The notes under the pieces are model-generated. The model was not told where the DNA came from and did not search any database. It saw only the letters and a program-made list of their open reading frames with translations. A stretch of 64,000 bases of DNA from Glomus cerebriforme (taxonomy: Eukaryota > Glomeromycota > Glomeromycetes > Glomerales > Glomeraceae), in the NCBI GenBank assembly GCA_003550305.1, contig QKYT01000178.1, positions 1 to 64,000 on the forward strand, read 5' to 3'. Shown here piece by piece: positions 48,381-60,607 of the stretch. How positions within the stretch are numbered: position 1 is the first letter of the stretch; each line of letters begins with the position of its first letter. A program made the translations under genes and the position numbers.

Positions 48381-48478
48381 CTGTAGATGAAATATTCTTC
48401 GAAAATTCATTAAAGATTGATCCCATCTAAATTAACAGATCGGGCTTGTAAAACAAATACAAGTTTTCATTTTCTAAC

Positions 48479-48637
48479 ATGCTATGTAAAAGATTGACAA
48501 TAATATTAATTATTATTCTCATTATCGTTCAGAGTTTACATATGGGTATGCATTACTCTGCATCGAAAATCCTATTTTTTATTCTTTTTTTTTTCAAAAA
48601 AAAAATCTGTAGTTATACTTTATATCCGTCAAAGTAA
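48479..48637 (+). CDS. small secreted-type ORF, copy 2
   Basis: Fifty-two codons begin MLCKRLTIILIIILIIVQSL, then HMGMHYSASKILFF. Over the first 30 codons it differs from copy 1 by a mix of silent changes and conservative replacements (Ser to Cys, Phe to Leu, Ala to Val, Asn to Ser, Val to Met), and no stop or frameshift has arisen. After codon 30 the reading frames of the two copies diverge by an indel, which argues that only the first part, perhaps an exon, is constrained. Confidence 0.4.
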   Translation: MLCKRLTIILIIILIIVQSLHMGMHYSASKILFFILFFFKKKICSYTLYPSK

Positions 48638-49010
48638 AATTTTCCGTTAATTGATCACAAAGAAGAATTTATAATCTCATAATAAATATACATGATTATG
48701 ACGACCGATGCTATCCAAATTAAAGAAACAAAAGAATTTATTCTAAAAAACGTAATTGTAAATATCACGTGATCTGCATTACGACAAAAAAATTTTTTGA
48801 GGGTAAATTTGTACCTATCTAACGTATCCTCACTTCAAAGATAACATTATCTAAATCCGATAATGTACCTGATAGTCTTTATAATGTCTTTATACGGCGA
48901 ATCAAATCAAACTTCAGATGGTATTTTTGAAGAAAATCAATTATTTTAAATGAATTTAGAATTTAGAATGAAACACTAATTATTTTTAAACAGCAGAAGA
49001 CAACTTCTAT

Positions 49011-49963
49011 TCTATAATTGGATAAAACATGTCACATGTTAATCGTATTATTCTAATGATGACAATACAAAAGTTTTTTTTCTGAGAAAAATATTATTTA
49101 ATTTTCATTCAGAATCTTGATAGAAAATCTTAATAATACAAATAATGAACGAATCAAATTGAGATAAATTAAATAAATTATAAATTAGGATAATTTTTCA
49201 AACAATATTTGAGTATTTTTTTGAACAATATTTTTTTTAAAAAAAGAAATAATGAAATTTGACAATGCTTTAAAGTAATATTAATTTGTTAAAAAAAAAA
49301 CAAAAAATTATGATTACGTAAGGTCTTAACTCTTAATCCAGTAAAATTAATGCATGCGTTTAATTACTGGTTTGTAATAACCAAAATCGTCTATTGTAAC
49401 CAAGAAATATTAGATTAAATATTAGGCGCATATATATGATAAAACGCGCATACCCGTCGTACTCCATGAAACTTAGGCTAAAAGTATCCACTCTTAATAC
49501 TGTTAGTATAAAGTTTTTAATTTGTTAATTCAATTTTTTTTTTTTTTTAAAAAGAAAAAAAAACGGCCACTTACACATTACTTATTATAAATCCCTATTT
49601 AGGCGAATAAAAAATTTTTTTTTTGTGGAATATAAATTAATATTATACTGTATAAATATGTTGGCTTAAATTTGTAGCATTGTTGAGATGCAACTATGTT
49701 AGTTTTGCATGTGTTTGACAACTACCAAAAAAAAAAACTTTTTTTGATTATCATATTATTTATGCAAAATACTAAACAGCTTTTAATTCGTTCAGTAATT
49801 GGATATATATATATATATACACTAAATTAAAAGAAGATCAAAAGACATATAAATGTCTTGAAAGTACGGTCACATCCAAAAAAAAAAATTTTTTTTTCAG
49901 GTTTAAAAAAACTTGATCTTTGTTTGTTTTTTTTTTTTTTTTTTTACTTTTATCTTTTTTTTT
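49011..49963. other. upstream region of the desaturase locus, no gene seen
   Basis: A+T-rich with several homopolymers and a (TA)n tract at 49804-49820. No reading frame or RNA gene is supported. It may contain regulatory DNA of the desaturase copies. Confidence 0.4.
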
Positions 49964-50059
49964 ATGTTGCCATTTTAACCTTTCGACAATCAAAAGATTG
50001 TTGATGAATCATTAACTAAAGAAATACTGACTGAAGAAGTACCATTATTAGAAGAATAT
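49964..50059 (+). pseudogene. truncated copy of the desaturase 5' coding end, abutting a sequence gap
   Basis: Ninety-six bases repeat the first 96 coding bases of the desaturase at 50127 with about eight differences. One turns the fifth codon from GAA into TAA, so the copy cannot be translated from its ATG. The match stops exactly at the run of N. The poly-T before each copy is also repeated. Confidence 0.85.
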
Positions 50060-50078
50060 NNNNNNNNNNNNNNNNNNN
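50060..50078. other. assembly gap (19 N)
   Basis: Undetermined bases between the truncated desaturase copy and the poly-T run before the intact gene. The true length is unknown; the gap may hide the rest of a tandem gene copy or be an artefact of joining two haplotypes. Confidence 0.95.
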
Positions 50079-50110
<32 letters not shown>

Positions 50111-50126
50111 AAAAATCTTCTTTAAT

Positions 50127-51329
50127 ATGTCGCCACTTGAACCTTTCGCCAATCAAACGATTGTTGATGAATCATCAACTAAAGAAATACTGACTGAAGA
50201 AGTACCATTATTAGAAGAATATCAAGATATATTTATTACAAAAGAACCAAAAATTTTCACAAAAGATAAGGTACCATCAATTCTTGAGATTAGAAAATCG
50301 ATCCCTTCAAAATATTTTAATCCATCAATTAAAAAATCATTACAATATGTTGCATGGGATTTAATGATTGTATCAATGTTATTTCTAACATATTATCAAT
50401 TAAATTCAATCAACTTTATTCCTTTGATCATAAAAAATTTCATCTTATTACCATTATATACTTTTGCTCAAGGTACAATATTTTGGGCTATATTTGTATT
50501 AGGACATGATTGTGGACATGGTAGTTTTAGTCGTTATCCTTTGTTAAATGATATAACTGGTACATTCTTACATACTTTGATTCTTGTACCTTATACCACA
50601 TGGAAGTTAAGTCATCGTCATCATCACAAAAATACTGGTAATATTGATAAAGATGAAGTGTTTCATCCTGTTAGAAAATTTGAATCTTATAAAATGACTA
50701 ATGGTAAAAAGGATAATATTATGATACCATATTTTGGCCTTGGTCTTGGTTGGTTGATTTATTTGATACAAGGTTATGGTCCAAGGGCTGTTTCTCATAT
50801 AAATCCTTTTCATCCTTTGTTTCATAAAAATCGTTTGGGTGCTACAATTTCTATATTATCCGTTTTTATCGCTTTATCATTTTTGTTTTATTTATCTAAA
50901 ATTTTTGGAATTTTTTCTATTGTAAAATATTATTTTCTTCCTTGGATCGTATTTGCTAGTTGGTTAGTGATTACAACTTTTCTTCATCATCATGGTATTG
51001 AAGATGATTTAAAATTACCTTGGTTTTCTAATGATCAATGGAATTATGTTGTTGGTAATCTTTCTTCAGTAGATCGTGATTATGGTATCTTACATGATGT
51101 AACTCATACTATTGGTACTCATCAAGTTCATCATCTTTTCCCTGCTATACCTCATTATTATCTTAAAGAAGCTACTTCTTCTTTTCGACAAAGATTTCCT
51201 CAATTTATACGTGAATCAAAAGAACCAATCATGAAAACTTTTATTAATATGTTTTTAGTTTGGAAATCTCAATATCTTGTTGATGATGATACTAAAATTT
51301 TTGTCTATCAAAAAGAAAAGAAACAATAA
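50127..51329 (+). CDS. membrane fatty-acid desaturase, omega-3/delta-12 type
   Basis: Single exon, 400 residues, the usual length for this family. Three histidine boxes bind the di-iron centre: HDCGH at 127-131, HRHHH at 163-167 and HQVHH at 332-336. Hydrophobic pairs before box 1 and between boxes 2 and 3 give the usual four-helix ER topology. The context GHDCGHGSFS and ILVPYTTWKLSHRHHHKNTG is closer to omega-3 (FAD3-like) than to delta-12 enzymes, whose box 1 is usually HECGH, but regiospecificity cannot be read from sequence. It would insert a cis double bond into phospholipid-bound oleate or linoleate. It lies beside a broken copy of its own 5' end, and its 3' end is about 220 bases from the convergent PIG-V gene. 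Confidence 0.9.
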   Translation: MSPLEPFANQTIVDESSTKEILTEEVPLLEEYQDIFITKEPKIFTKDKVPSILEIRKSIPSKYFNPSIKKSLQYVAWDLMIVSMLFLTYYQLNSINFIPLIIKNFILLPLYTFAQGTIFWAIFVLGHDCGHGSFSRYPLLNDITGTFLHTLILVPYTTWKLSHRHHHKNTGNIDKDEVFHPVRKFESYKMTNGKKDNIMIPYFGLGLGWLIYLIQGYGPRAVSHINPFHPLFHKNRLGATISILSVFIALSFLFYLSKIFGIFSIVKYYFLPWIVFASWLVITTFLHHHGIEDDLKLPWFSNDQWNYVVGNLSSVDRDYGILHDVTHTIGTHQVHHLFPAIPHYYLKEATSSFRQRFPQFIRESKEPIMKTFINMFLVWKSQYLVDDDTKIFVYQKEKKQ

Positions 51330-51550
51330 TTACAATATAGGGTATATATTAGGATGTAAATTATTATTATTATTATTATCGCCTTTTTCTTTTTTTTTCC
51401 AACAATGCTGCATTTTACTCAAAAAAAAAACCAAATATATAAAAACAGATATATATAAATAAAAAAATTTAGTCTACAAAGGTCCTACCTAGACTATGAA
51501 TAGTACTGTGTTCTTATTTTATCTCTCATTTTCACTAATGATCATTTCGG

Positions 51551-53177
51551 TCATGCTGGTGGAAAAAAATTAGCAAAGAGGATAATTCCACTTACACCAT
51601 ATAAAATAAAATAAGTCAACACACCATATCCTAATATCTTATCCGATCTGTTAGCATCTTCGGATAACGATTTCATAAATAAATGCGCAACAAACCAATA
51701 AACCATGGGTTGTGAAGAAAAAAATCTTGTAATCACTTGAATATGCATTGAAGTAATTGAATATATTAACAAAACTGCCCATAAATAAATAAAAGGTAAT
51801 AAATTATGTGAATAATAAAGTGATGTGATCTCTGATCGTTGTTGTTGTTGTTGTAATCCAAGAGTAAATATTCTTTTGAAATCAATTTTAGAATAATCAT
51901 ATATTCCATAAAATGATAATAATATCATTGGAGAAGCTAATAAAAAATTTGGAATTTGTTTGATTTCATAATACGTTAAAAATCCACAATTCCTGCAAAA
52001 AAAAAAAAAAATTAATAGAGTATATTAAGAATAAATAACATTTTATTTCAAAATATCCTTACCAGTAAAATTTTTGGACAAACAAATATAATATTGGTAT
52101 TTTATTATTACACCATGATCTTTGTGGTATATTTAAAATACAATATTGATAATATCCATAGCTTTGAAATATTAAAAATCCAGAGAGAACAATTAAACTC
52201 AAAACCGTGGTTTTTATCAACCTTACAAATATTACCTAAAATAAATAATAAAATATTTAACATTCATCCATTCTTACAATAATTATTTAACTATACTTGC
52301 CTTTACATTAATTCTATTTATATCTTTGATCAAAAATTCATATATAAAAAATCCAACATATATGATTCCATTTGATCTTGCAAACGAGGATGACCCCCAA
52401 ATAAATGCCGCAATCCACGTATTTCCTTCATAAAATAATCGCATACCTAAGAAAGTTAAAAATGCAAATAAACTTTCAGCGTACATTGTTGACATAAACA
52501 TACAAGATGGTGTTAATATGTAAAATATTGATGTCACTAATGCGTATTTTTCTTTATTGTTAAACATTAAAAGACTCAATCTATAAAATTGTAATGTAAA
52601 TTAAAATTAGTTAACGTTAAATTAAAATAAAATGATTTTAATCATGTTGTACTTAACTTGTATAAATTAATTGATGCTAATACAAAAGATATATTAGCTA
52701 TTAAAACTCCTGATAAGAGTAATATCTGTCTATATGTTAAAAAATATTCTAAAGGTAAGAATACTAAAATAACATTATATAATGCATTATATTTAGTTTC
52801 GATCTTAATAAAAATCAACCTCTTACAAAATTTGAAATTTATTTACCCGAATTACTTAAACCCCTGGCTAATAATGGTAACATTGGAAAAAATGCGTGTT
52901 CTTGTTCATAAATATACCCTTCTTCGCTTATATGTGTAAAATAAAAAGTATCCCATCTTAAAAATACTCTAAAGCAAACATTGAAAATTCGTTGTATTGT
53001 TGACTCTTCTTGATTTCTTAATATTGTATCCACTGATGAATCATAATCATCTACTATAAACGTTGATATTAATGCTATTATCCATGTTAAAAATCGTGAA
53101 CATATCGAAAGTTTAAATATTAGAGATATATTTTCACTTGTAAAAGATTTAATATTTTGAGAAATTTTCTGGTCCAT
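51551..53177 (-). CDS. GPI18: GPI mannosyltransferase 2 (PIG-V/Gpi18 family)
   Basis: Five minus-strand exons, 53177-52847, 52748-52658, 52580-52301, 52235-52063 and 51992-51551, give 438 residues with every junction in frame. The enzyme adds the second mannose (alpha-1,6) to the GPI anchor in the ER lumen. Family marks in order: an early helix, then FLRWDTFYFTHISEEGY with the conserved RWD, AFFPMLPLL, the middle segment CMFMSTMYAESLFAFLTFLG, SFARSNGI, then SYGYYQYC and VQKFYWNCGFLTYY, and a helix-rich end. The third intron is best read as GC-AG (AAG followed by gcaagt); a GT two codons earlier would also keep the frame. A Gln run (CAA repeat) is near residue 315. Its start is about 500 bases from the 3' end of the next gene. 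Confidence 0.92.
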
Positions 53178-53672
53178 GAATTTAAGCAGGTTTCTTTACT
53201 AAATTTATTTATTAAAAATGGTAGATTAATATATATTGTGTAACTGAACTTGGTCTATCTGCTATCAATCAGATTCAGTATTTAGTTTAACATCTATATT
53301 AAGACTCGATTTTCAATTTTGTTCAAATATTTTCGTTTTTTACTGCGTTATTAATAAGATCCGCAGTACATCTGGGAACAAGCTGAAAGATCATAAACTA
53401 CAATGTTCCATATTTCACATTTATTATTAAATTTATTAAATTTTTAAACGTATGACATATATATAATGATAAATTCGAAATTTAAATTATTTTATTAATT
53501 TACACATTACAAATCATTTTCTAAATTAATAAGATTAGAAATAATCTCAGGTAAGTTGTATACTACAAATTAATTATACCTTATTTATAAAATTCTGCAA
53601 CTAAAAAAAAAATTAAAAAAAAAAATTAATGTCGAAACCATGTTCAAAAAAAAAATACATATATGATATGGT
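53178..53672. other. intergenic, between two minus-strand genes
   Basis: Must hold the promoter of the GPI mannosyltransferase and the 3' end of the Zn2Cys6 gene. A+T-rich; no specific site recognised. Confidence 0.4.
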
Positions 53673-56600
53673 CTAACCCTTACGTCTAACCCATTTTGTC
53701 TTTTCTTTAGGTTTCGCATTTGCTGCTTCCCTAGCGGCATTTCGAGTGATTCGTCTCGTTGGAGGCTTTGGATAGCGTCTCCTATCATTAATTGGACGTG
53801 ATCTCCGAGGAGCATCCGAACCCTCGTCTGAAGAGCTATTGGACTTTTTACGGATTTCCCTCTTCGATTTTTTCCGGGAAGATGCAGTGTAAGCTTCCCG
53901 TTCACGCCTTTTCCTGTTGATGACGTCATCAGAAAAAGTAACTCCCACCTCTTTTTTATTTTTTTCCTTTGTTGGAGTTGGCATTTGAACATTTTCTGAT
54001 TCAGATGATGTCGATACTGATTTCTCGATAGTTTTTGCTTTTGCTACCGGTGAGGATACTTCTTCCTCGGACGAGCCTGATGAACTTTGTGATTGATCTT
54101 GTTCTTGTTCATCTTGAAGTTCCTCTTGAGGTTCATCTATAATCGCAGATGTATGTTGTTTGCTTGATGCTTCTTCTGTTGCAGTTGAAGACTTTTCGCT
54201 GGCGGAATTCTCTTGCGTCAGGTCAATATCCATATCATTTGCTGTTTTTTCAGGGGTTGCATCTTTTACGGTCTTTTGCCTATCAGTTACAAATACATTA
54301 GGGGTATTTGATTGGTGGTTGCTAATATCATTCACCCCTGGAAGGCGTTCCCGATCCAATGATGAACTGAACGTAGGAAATGGGGGTAAGCAAGGTGGAA
54401 TCCATGGGGTAGTTCTCACAGGTTTTGAATAATCAGGAGATAACTTCGTTGGTTCCGGTGGTGGCAGCACTATATTGTTCTTTCGCGTCGGTGTAGTAAT
54501 AGTCATTTGACTTATCGACATTGGACTTGTCGATGTCGAATGCTGTATGGGACCTAACTGCTGTTGAATGGGAGGAAGCATTTGACGGGTCTGTTGCTGA
54601 ATAGGTGGGAGCACTTGACCTGTCTGCTGCAACATGGGACGCATTTGACTTTGCTGCTGCACTTGACCCTGCTGTATGGGACCTATCTTTTGTTGAATGG
54701 GAGGGAGAATTTGACGCGTCTGTTGCTGAATGGGAGGGAGCATTTGACGCGTCTGATGAATAGGAGGGAGCGCCTGCCGCTGAATAGGAGGGAGCATCTG
54801 ATATGTCTTCTGCTGAATGGGAGGAAGTATTTGACCCTGCTGCTGCTGAATGGGGGAATGCATTTGAGGAAGCATTTGGCATATCTGATGAAAGGGAACC
54901 ATTTGACCCATTTGCTGCTGAACAGGAAATATCGGAGTTGCCTGCTGCTGAACGGGTAATATTGGAGTTGTTTGCTGAACGGGAAATATTGGAGTTGACT
55001 GCTGCTGAACAGGAAATATCGGAGTTGCCTGCTGCTGAACGGGTAATATTGGAGTTGTCTGCCGAACGGGAAATATTGGGGTTGTCTGCTGAACGGGAAA
55101 TATTGGGGTTGTCTGCTGAACGGGAAATATTGGAGTTGTCTGTCGTTGAATGGGAGGCATTTGACCTCCCTGCCGCTGAATTGGACGCATTTGAATTTGA
55201 TCGGTCTGCTGATGAATTGGACGAATTTGATCCGCCTGTCGCTGAATTGGTGTCTGCTTCATTGGCCGAAGGGAAAATCTTTGAAAACTTCCTCTCGACT
55301 GAGTCTGAACTGGATCAATATCTGTCGCCCGAATTGGAATTCGAGTCGGAATATTCCATGCATAAGATCTTCCTGATGATGAAGATGTAAGTTCTTTAGA
55401 AGACGACGATCCCGATGATTGTGCTTCTTCATTAGATTCCGATGATAGTGCAGTTGATGTTACATCTTTAGAAGACGATGGTTCAAATGTTTGTACATTA
55501 TTAGTAGAGGAAATTGATGATTGTATATCTGATGTTACATCTTCAGTAGAAGACGATGCTTCTAATGTTTGTACATTTTTTTCTTTCGTAGANGACGGTC
55601 CCGATGATTGTGCGGNTGATGTTACTAAATCTTCAGTAGAAGTCGATGCTTCTAATGTTTGTACATATATTTCTTTCGTAGANGACGNTCCCGATGATTG
55701 TGCGGTTGATGTAACAACATCTTTAATAGAAGTCAATGATTCCGATGATAGTGGAGTTGATGTTTCATCTTCAGTAGAGGTTGACGAATTTTTAGTGAAT
55801 GGTGATCTCGACGTCTGTGATGATATATCTTTGGTAGAATACATTGACTCTGATGAAGGTTCTTCTGAAGTTTGTACAGCTTTTGTCGAATATGTTGGTT
55901 TTGATGATTGTACATCCTTGGTAAAAGACGATGATGATTGTTGAGCTGATGTTGGTAATCCATCTGCATAAAATGAGGCTGATGGAATAGAGGTTGATGG
56001 AATATTTGATGTAATGAGATTTGATGGAATGAATGACGGAGTATTAAAATTAAAAACTGATTGACTGCCACTGTTGTTTATCACTAAATGTATAGGATGG
56101 ATAGGATGTGTAGGAGTTGGTGTTATAACTTCCGTTGATGTTTGAGTAGATATTGATGTAGTTTTCGTTTTTGATGGATTAGAAGGTAAAATATTTGATG
56201 AACCAGGAGTAGGTATTTCTGCCCAAAAAATCCGCATCTTCGAAGGATCACCTTGTAATTTTGAAGGTTTATCCAGATGCATTTGAAACCTATCTGAATT
56301 TAGATACTCCTGTTCTAGAAGAAGAATAAATAATTAATATAAAAAGGGTAGATATTAAATTTTAAGTGAAAAAGTGTACTCACCTTGTCGATATTCTTGA
56401 TACTCTTTACTCTTTCCGATAGGTAGATTAGAAAGCTTCGGCTCTATATGCCTAAATTGCTTCTGTTTTTGCTTGTTAATCGAAGGGGGATGTTCTCTTT
56501 TATTTGGTTGATTACTTGATGAATTCTGATCGTTTTTTCCATTACCTTTATCACCTTTGCTCATATCAATCAAATACATAGCACAGTCTAATTCAATATC

Positions 56601-57134
56601 ATGTTGTGACATTTTAGTATTCAATAATCTGGAACCTTCAGAAAGTTCAGTAATATAAGAGGAATTAGAAGAAAATTCACCATCTTCGCGACGAGTTTTA
56701 ACAGAAAGATAATTATCAGAAGAGATCGATTGATGAGGAGCAGAGGAACGATAATCAACATTTGGATATCCAGAATTTGAAGAATATCCCATTACGGGAT
56801 ATAAATTTGATTGATAAGAATTACTACTATTAGAAGTGGAAGAAGCACCACTAAAAGAAGTATTTTTATCATAATTAAGATTTCGTAATTCTTCTTGTAC
56901 TTGAGGGTCTTTATTATTATATACAGATTCCATACGACTATTACGACTTCTTATAACTTCTTGACCAGGAGGAGGACCTCTTTTTTTACCTGGTTTACCA
57001 GGTTCACATTTTTTGTCAACTTTACTACAATATCTACAAGGAATTTCACCGGAACATTTGATTTTTCGTCTTTGGCAATTTTGACATGCCGTTGTAACTT
57101 TAAGACGAAAGTTGTTATTATTCTTTTTAGTCAT
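53673..57134 (-). CDS. Zn(II)2Cys6 transcription factor with long Gln/Pro repeat region
   Basis: Two exons (57134-56384 and 56314-53673) joined by a gtgagt..ctag intron give 1130 residues. The zinc cluster is at residues 17-43 with spacing C-x2-C-x6-C-x5-C-x2-C-x6-C (CQNCQRRKIKC .. CRYCSKVDKKC), followed by the basic linker KPGKKRGPPPG. This binuclear cluster binds DNA and is essentially restricted to fungi and a few relatives. No fungal-specific middle homology domain is seen. Instead come Ser/Thr-rich units (SSTEDVTS, VQTLEASS), a long region of about 12-residue Gln/Pro units (PIFPVQQTT, PPIQQQTRQML), an acidic Glu/Ser stretch and a highly basic C-terminus (RKRREREA, SSRKKSKREIRKK) that may be a nuclear signal. 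Four undetermined bases (55593, 55617, 55683, 55688) lie in the Ser/Thr units. Confidence 0.85.
54550..55260 (-). repeat. coding repeat region (Gln/Pro-rich, about 12 residues per unit)
   Basis: Two related families are side by side: QQTTPIFPV units at about 54930-55150 and PPIQQQTRQM units at about 54550-54840. Off-frame and antisense ORFs here are by-products of the repeats. Confidence 0.8.
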
Positions 57135-57239
57135 ATCTGAATATTTAATTTTATATTAAATTGCTTGTAAAAAAAAAAATAAAAAAAAATAAAAAATAAA
57201 AAAAAAATAAAAGTAAAAGGAAAATAAAAAGGAAAAATG

Positions 57240-57274
<35 letters not shown>

Positions 57275-60200
57275 AATAAAATAAATACTTTTTGTTAAGG
57301 GAAAAAAAAAATTGGGGTTATAATAATTTTAAACCGAGTACTTTTTTTTTTTTTTTACCGTTTCGTCCGTTTATAAAAATAGAACTTTAACACTTTATTT
57401 GAACTTTAAAAGGTAACACAGTAAGAGAGAGGCTGATGAAAGAAGTTTTTATATAGTGATGTTATAAAGTTTTATTGAGAAGGAAAGGGGAACTAAAGAG
57501 CGGAAAAATCTCGGACTTGCTCGGAAAAACCTTGTTATGCTAATATTCAGTGATATTAATATATAATACAATCCTGGTTTAGTTCAAGCGCGCGTGCATA
57601 GTAGAAATAGTAGAAAGTCAATACGCCTTATATCCTTGCACTACTCTCTAACAGGAAATCCGATTAGCGAAAGAGGGTATACGAACGGTTCACAACATCA
57701 TTTATTGCAGAATATATTGCAGAATATTTGGTCGTACACAATAACTAGTATTTTAACAAAAAATGATGATCAAAAATAACTAACACAGTTCGGAATAGTA
57801 TCGATAAAAGAGTGAGTTCTTTTAATAATTATTTGTATAATTAGTTCAAATTAAATATATATATATGTAATATATATATTATATATATATATATATATAT
57901 TTGATTGAATATAATTTAAGTAAATTAAAATTTATTCGTTACATAAAAAAAAAATCAACCCAAAAAATGAAAAGCAACACATTTTTAATTGGTATGACAA
58001 AAAAAATGAAAAGGGTTTCAAGTTGAGTGAATTATTTTTTTTTTCATGCAATGCCATGTTATTTATTTACTTATTATATATATGCGTCATATGCATGACC
58101 ATTCAGTGAAATGGGTTGTCCATTAAATCCAATTTCGTTTAAAAATTTTATTTTTATTTTTTTTTTTTTTAGATTGCATTGTCTTTAAACTATAATTCTT
58201 ATTTTAAACATTTCTGTTTGTAATTGTTAAACTTACGAATTTTTTTTAAAAAAAAAAAATTTACAAATAATTAAAAAAAAAAAAAAAATTATTTTAAAAA
58301 CGAAAAGAATTTCTTTGTAATGAAAGGGGGGGGAGTATGCACTTTTGTTTTCTTGTTTACACTTTAAATTTTACCAAAGAAGGGATATCATGTATCACAA
58401 AATGTATAATACTTACTTAGAAAGAAATTAAAAGTGATTGCCGTTCCTTCTGATTTTATATTAATAAAAAAAAAACTTGAAAAAATCCGAGAAAATTTTT
58501 TTTAAAAAAGATAAAAAAGGGAATTGTTACGATAAATAATGAAGCCAAAAATCATAATTTTGTTGAGTTATTTATCCAAAAAGGGTTAAATAAATTCGAT
58601 TATATAAAAAATAAAAAGTTTTTTTTTTAAAAAAAAAAAAGAATTGTTAGTTAATTCCAAAAGAAGTTGGTTGATATTCATATTCACAATAAGTAACATA
58701 CCAAATATAAATTTACTTCAAAAAAAAAAAAACCGAGCGAATATAAAAAAAGCAAACAGTGTTGCTCTCTTTTTTTTTTACAGAATATACAGTATAATCG
58801 TCATATGCGACTGTATGCACATCACTCTAAACATTGATCCTCACCAATAACTTTGCAATTTACCGCGTCAGGTTATGTTGTTCTAGTATATTGAAACGCG
58901 CCACTTTAACTTAAAAGAATATGATTCATGATTTTTTTAAAAAAACGAGAAAATTAACCAAATAGAAATCCTTGTGTATCATATTTAATGAAAACAACTA
59001 ATCATATTACATTTTAATATTTAATTAGGGAAACAAGTAAATTTGAAAGATTATATTTTGTCCTTGAGAAAACTAAAAATTTTGACATACATTTATATTT
59101 GTAAATACTGAGATATTTAATAATTAAAGAGATACATACAGTAACATATCGTAATATGTAAATCATTCTAATTTTTTTACTCTTTTTTCTTTTGTAGATT
59201 TTTAACTATATAAATTTATAAACTAACCAATAAAGTAATTTGTATCATGATTATTTGTACAATATAAAACAAATACGTAATTTGTGCTACATGCTTTATG
59301 TATTATTATATTTATTAATCGTCTAATAAAACACTATATTAAAATATGTCATTTTTCATTATATGTCTGAAAAAGTACGTAATAACAAAGATTATATTTT
59401 AAGCATTTTATATTGACTAAATCGGACCAAAAACCATGTGGCTGCAGCTTTGAACATTTTTTGTCCCCCGTTTTTTTTTTTTTTTTTTTGGATGAGATTA
59501 AAAAGATTTCTTATTCGAAAAAGAATTTTTTTTATTTAACAATGAATATTATAAAAATATTCCTTTGTGTAATCTTCTCACATTTATTATGGTAACGAGA
59601 AGAAAGACTTTCAGGATCAAAAACCCGAATGCATGCATACTTGGAAATTTGCCCTTTTCTAAAAAAAAAATTTGGCAAATGATTTACAGGATCTTTTTCT
59701 AAAAATCGACATTTGATCGACTTAGGATATTTCTTTATTTCTTTGAGAATAATATAATTTTTTTTTTTTAATGCATTATCGGAATTATCGGAATGCATAG
59801 ATTTCTTTAATTCTACTACAATTATTCTCGAAAAGATTATCTTTTAATAAATTGCGCGCCGAACTTTTGAAGTTTAAACCACTTGAAATAATTTATTGAA
59901 AGGTTTTCAAAGGATTTTTAATATATAATATATTTTTTTAATATCGGAAATCTGTTTGTATCATAAACGAAAATCTCTATTAAAAAAATCATTTGCTTTT
60001 GTCACACACAACCTTTTTTTTTTTTTTTGTACATGTACATCATTTTATCTTATCTTTTTTTTTCATTCATTTTTCCTACTTGAGGGCTGACCTAAACTAC
60101 CAATAAAAAATAAAATAAGCTTCTGAAAATGAAAACAATTGTTCGTTTATCCAATCGGATCGAAAAAGTAAATGGCTGAGGTTCAGAGGTTCAGATGATT

Positions 60201-60546
60201 ATGACTCGATTATGTTAGGGATTTTATGTGTCACAAACATTAAACTTTTTCAAGTTCATTTTTTTTGTCAAATTATTCAAATTATGTGAAATTTGCGTCA
60301 CAAAAATGTTAGTTTTTACAAAAAGTTTATATATTGAAGAGTTACACACAAACCAAATATTTATATATTTACAAAATATTTACTGCAAAAGAATAAATAT
60401 AAAAATGATGAATTTACAATTTTTTATTTTATTGTGATAATTTTCCTTTACAAACAATGGAATTTAAATTTCAATTGAACTACTATTACTTTACAAACAA
60501 TAATATTAGTAATAATAATTATAATAATATAATAGAATCATAAACC

Positions 60547-60551
<5 letters not shown>
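57135..60551. other. 3.4-kb intergenic region, no gene supported
   Basis: Starts with the promoter side of the Zn2Cys6 gene: many poly-A runs (an uninterrupted run of about 31 A near 57242-57271) and a (TA)n tract at 57856-57902. Short frames (57594-57779, 58644-58850, 59532-59798, 60228-60437) have no domain or splice support. A G-run (ggggggggag) is at about 58326. No tRNA or other RNA gene recognised. Confidence 0.5.

Positions 60552-60607
<56 letters not shown>

Larger units (their letters stand above)
46470..49010. repeat. segmental tandem duplication, copy 2, with a 0.75-kb insertion
   Basis: Matches 44075-45745 segment by segment. Within it, 47633-48380 has no counterpart: the flanks ataaatttatta and ctgtagatgaaatatt are adjacent in copy 1 except for 3 bases. 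The copy ends at ttaaacagcagaagacaact near 49005. Confidence 0.75.

Noticed and set aside
54160..55390. Plus-strand ORFs of 76-195 codons over the Zn2Cys6 gene
   Set aside because: Shadows of the Gln/Pro coding repeats; the minus frame has the zinc cluster, intron and continuous sense.
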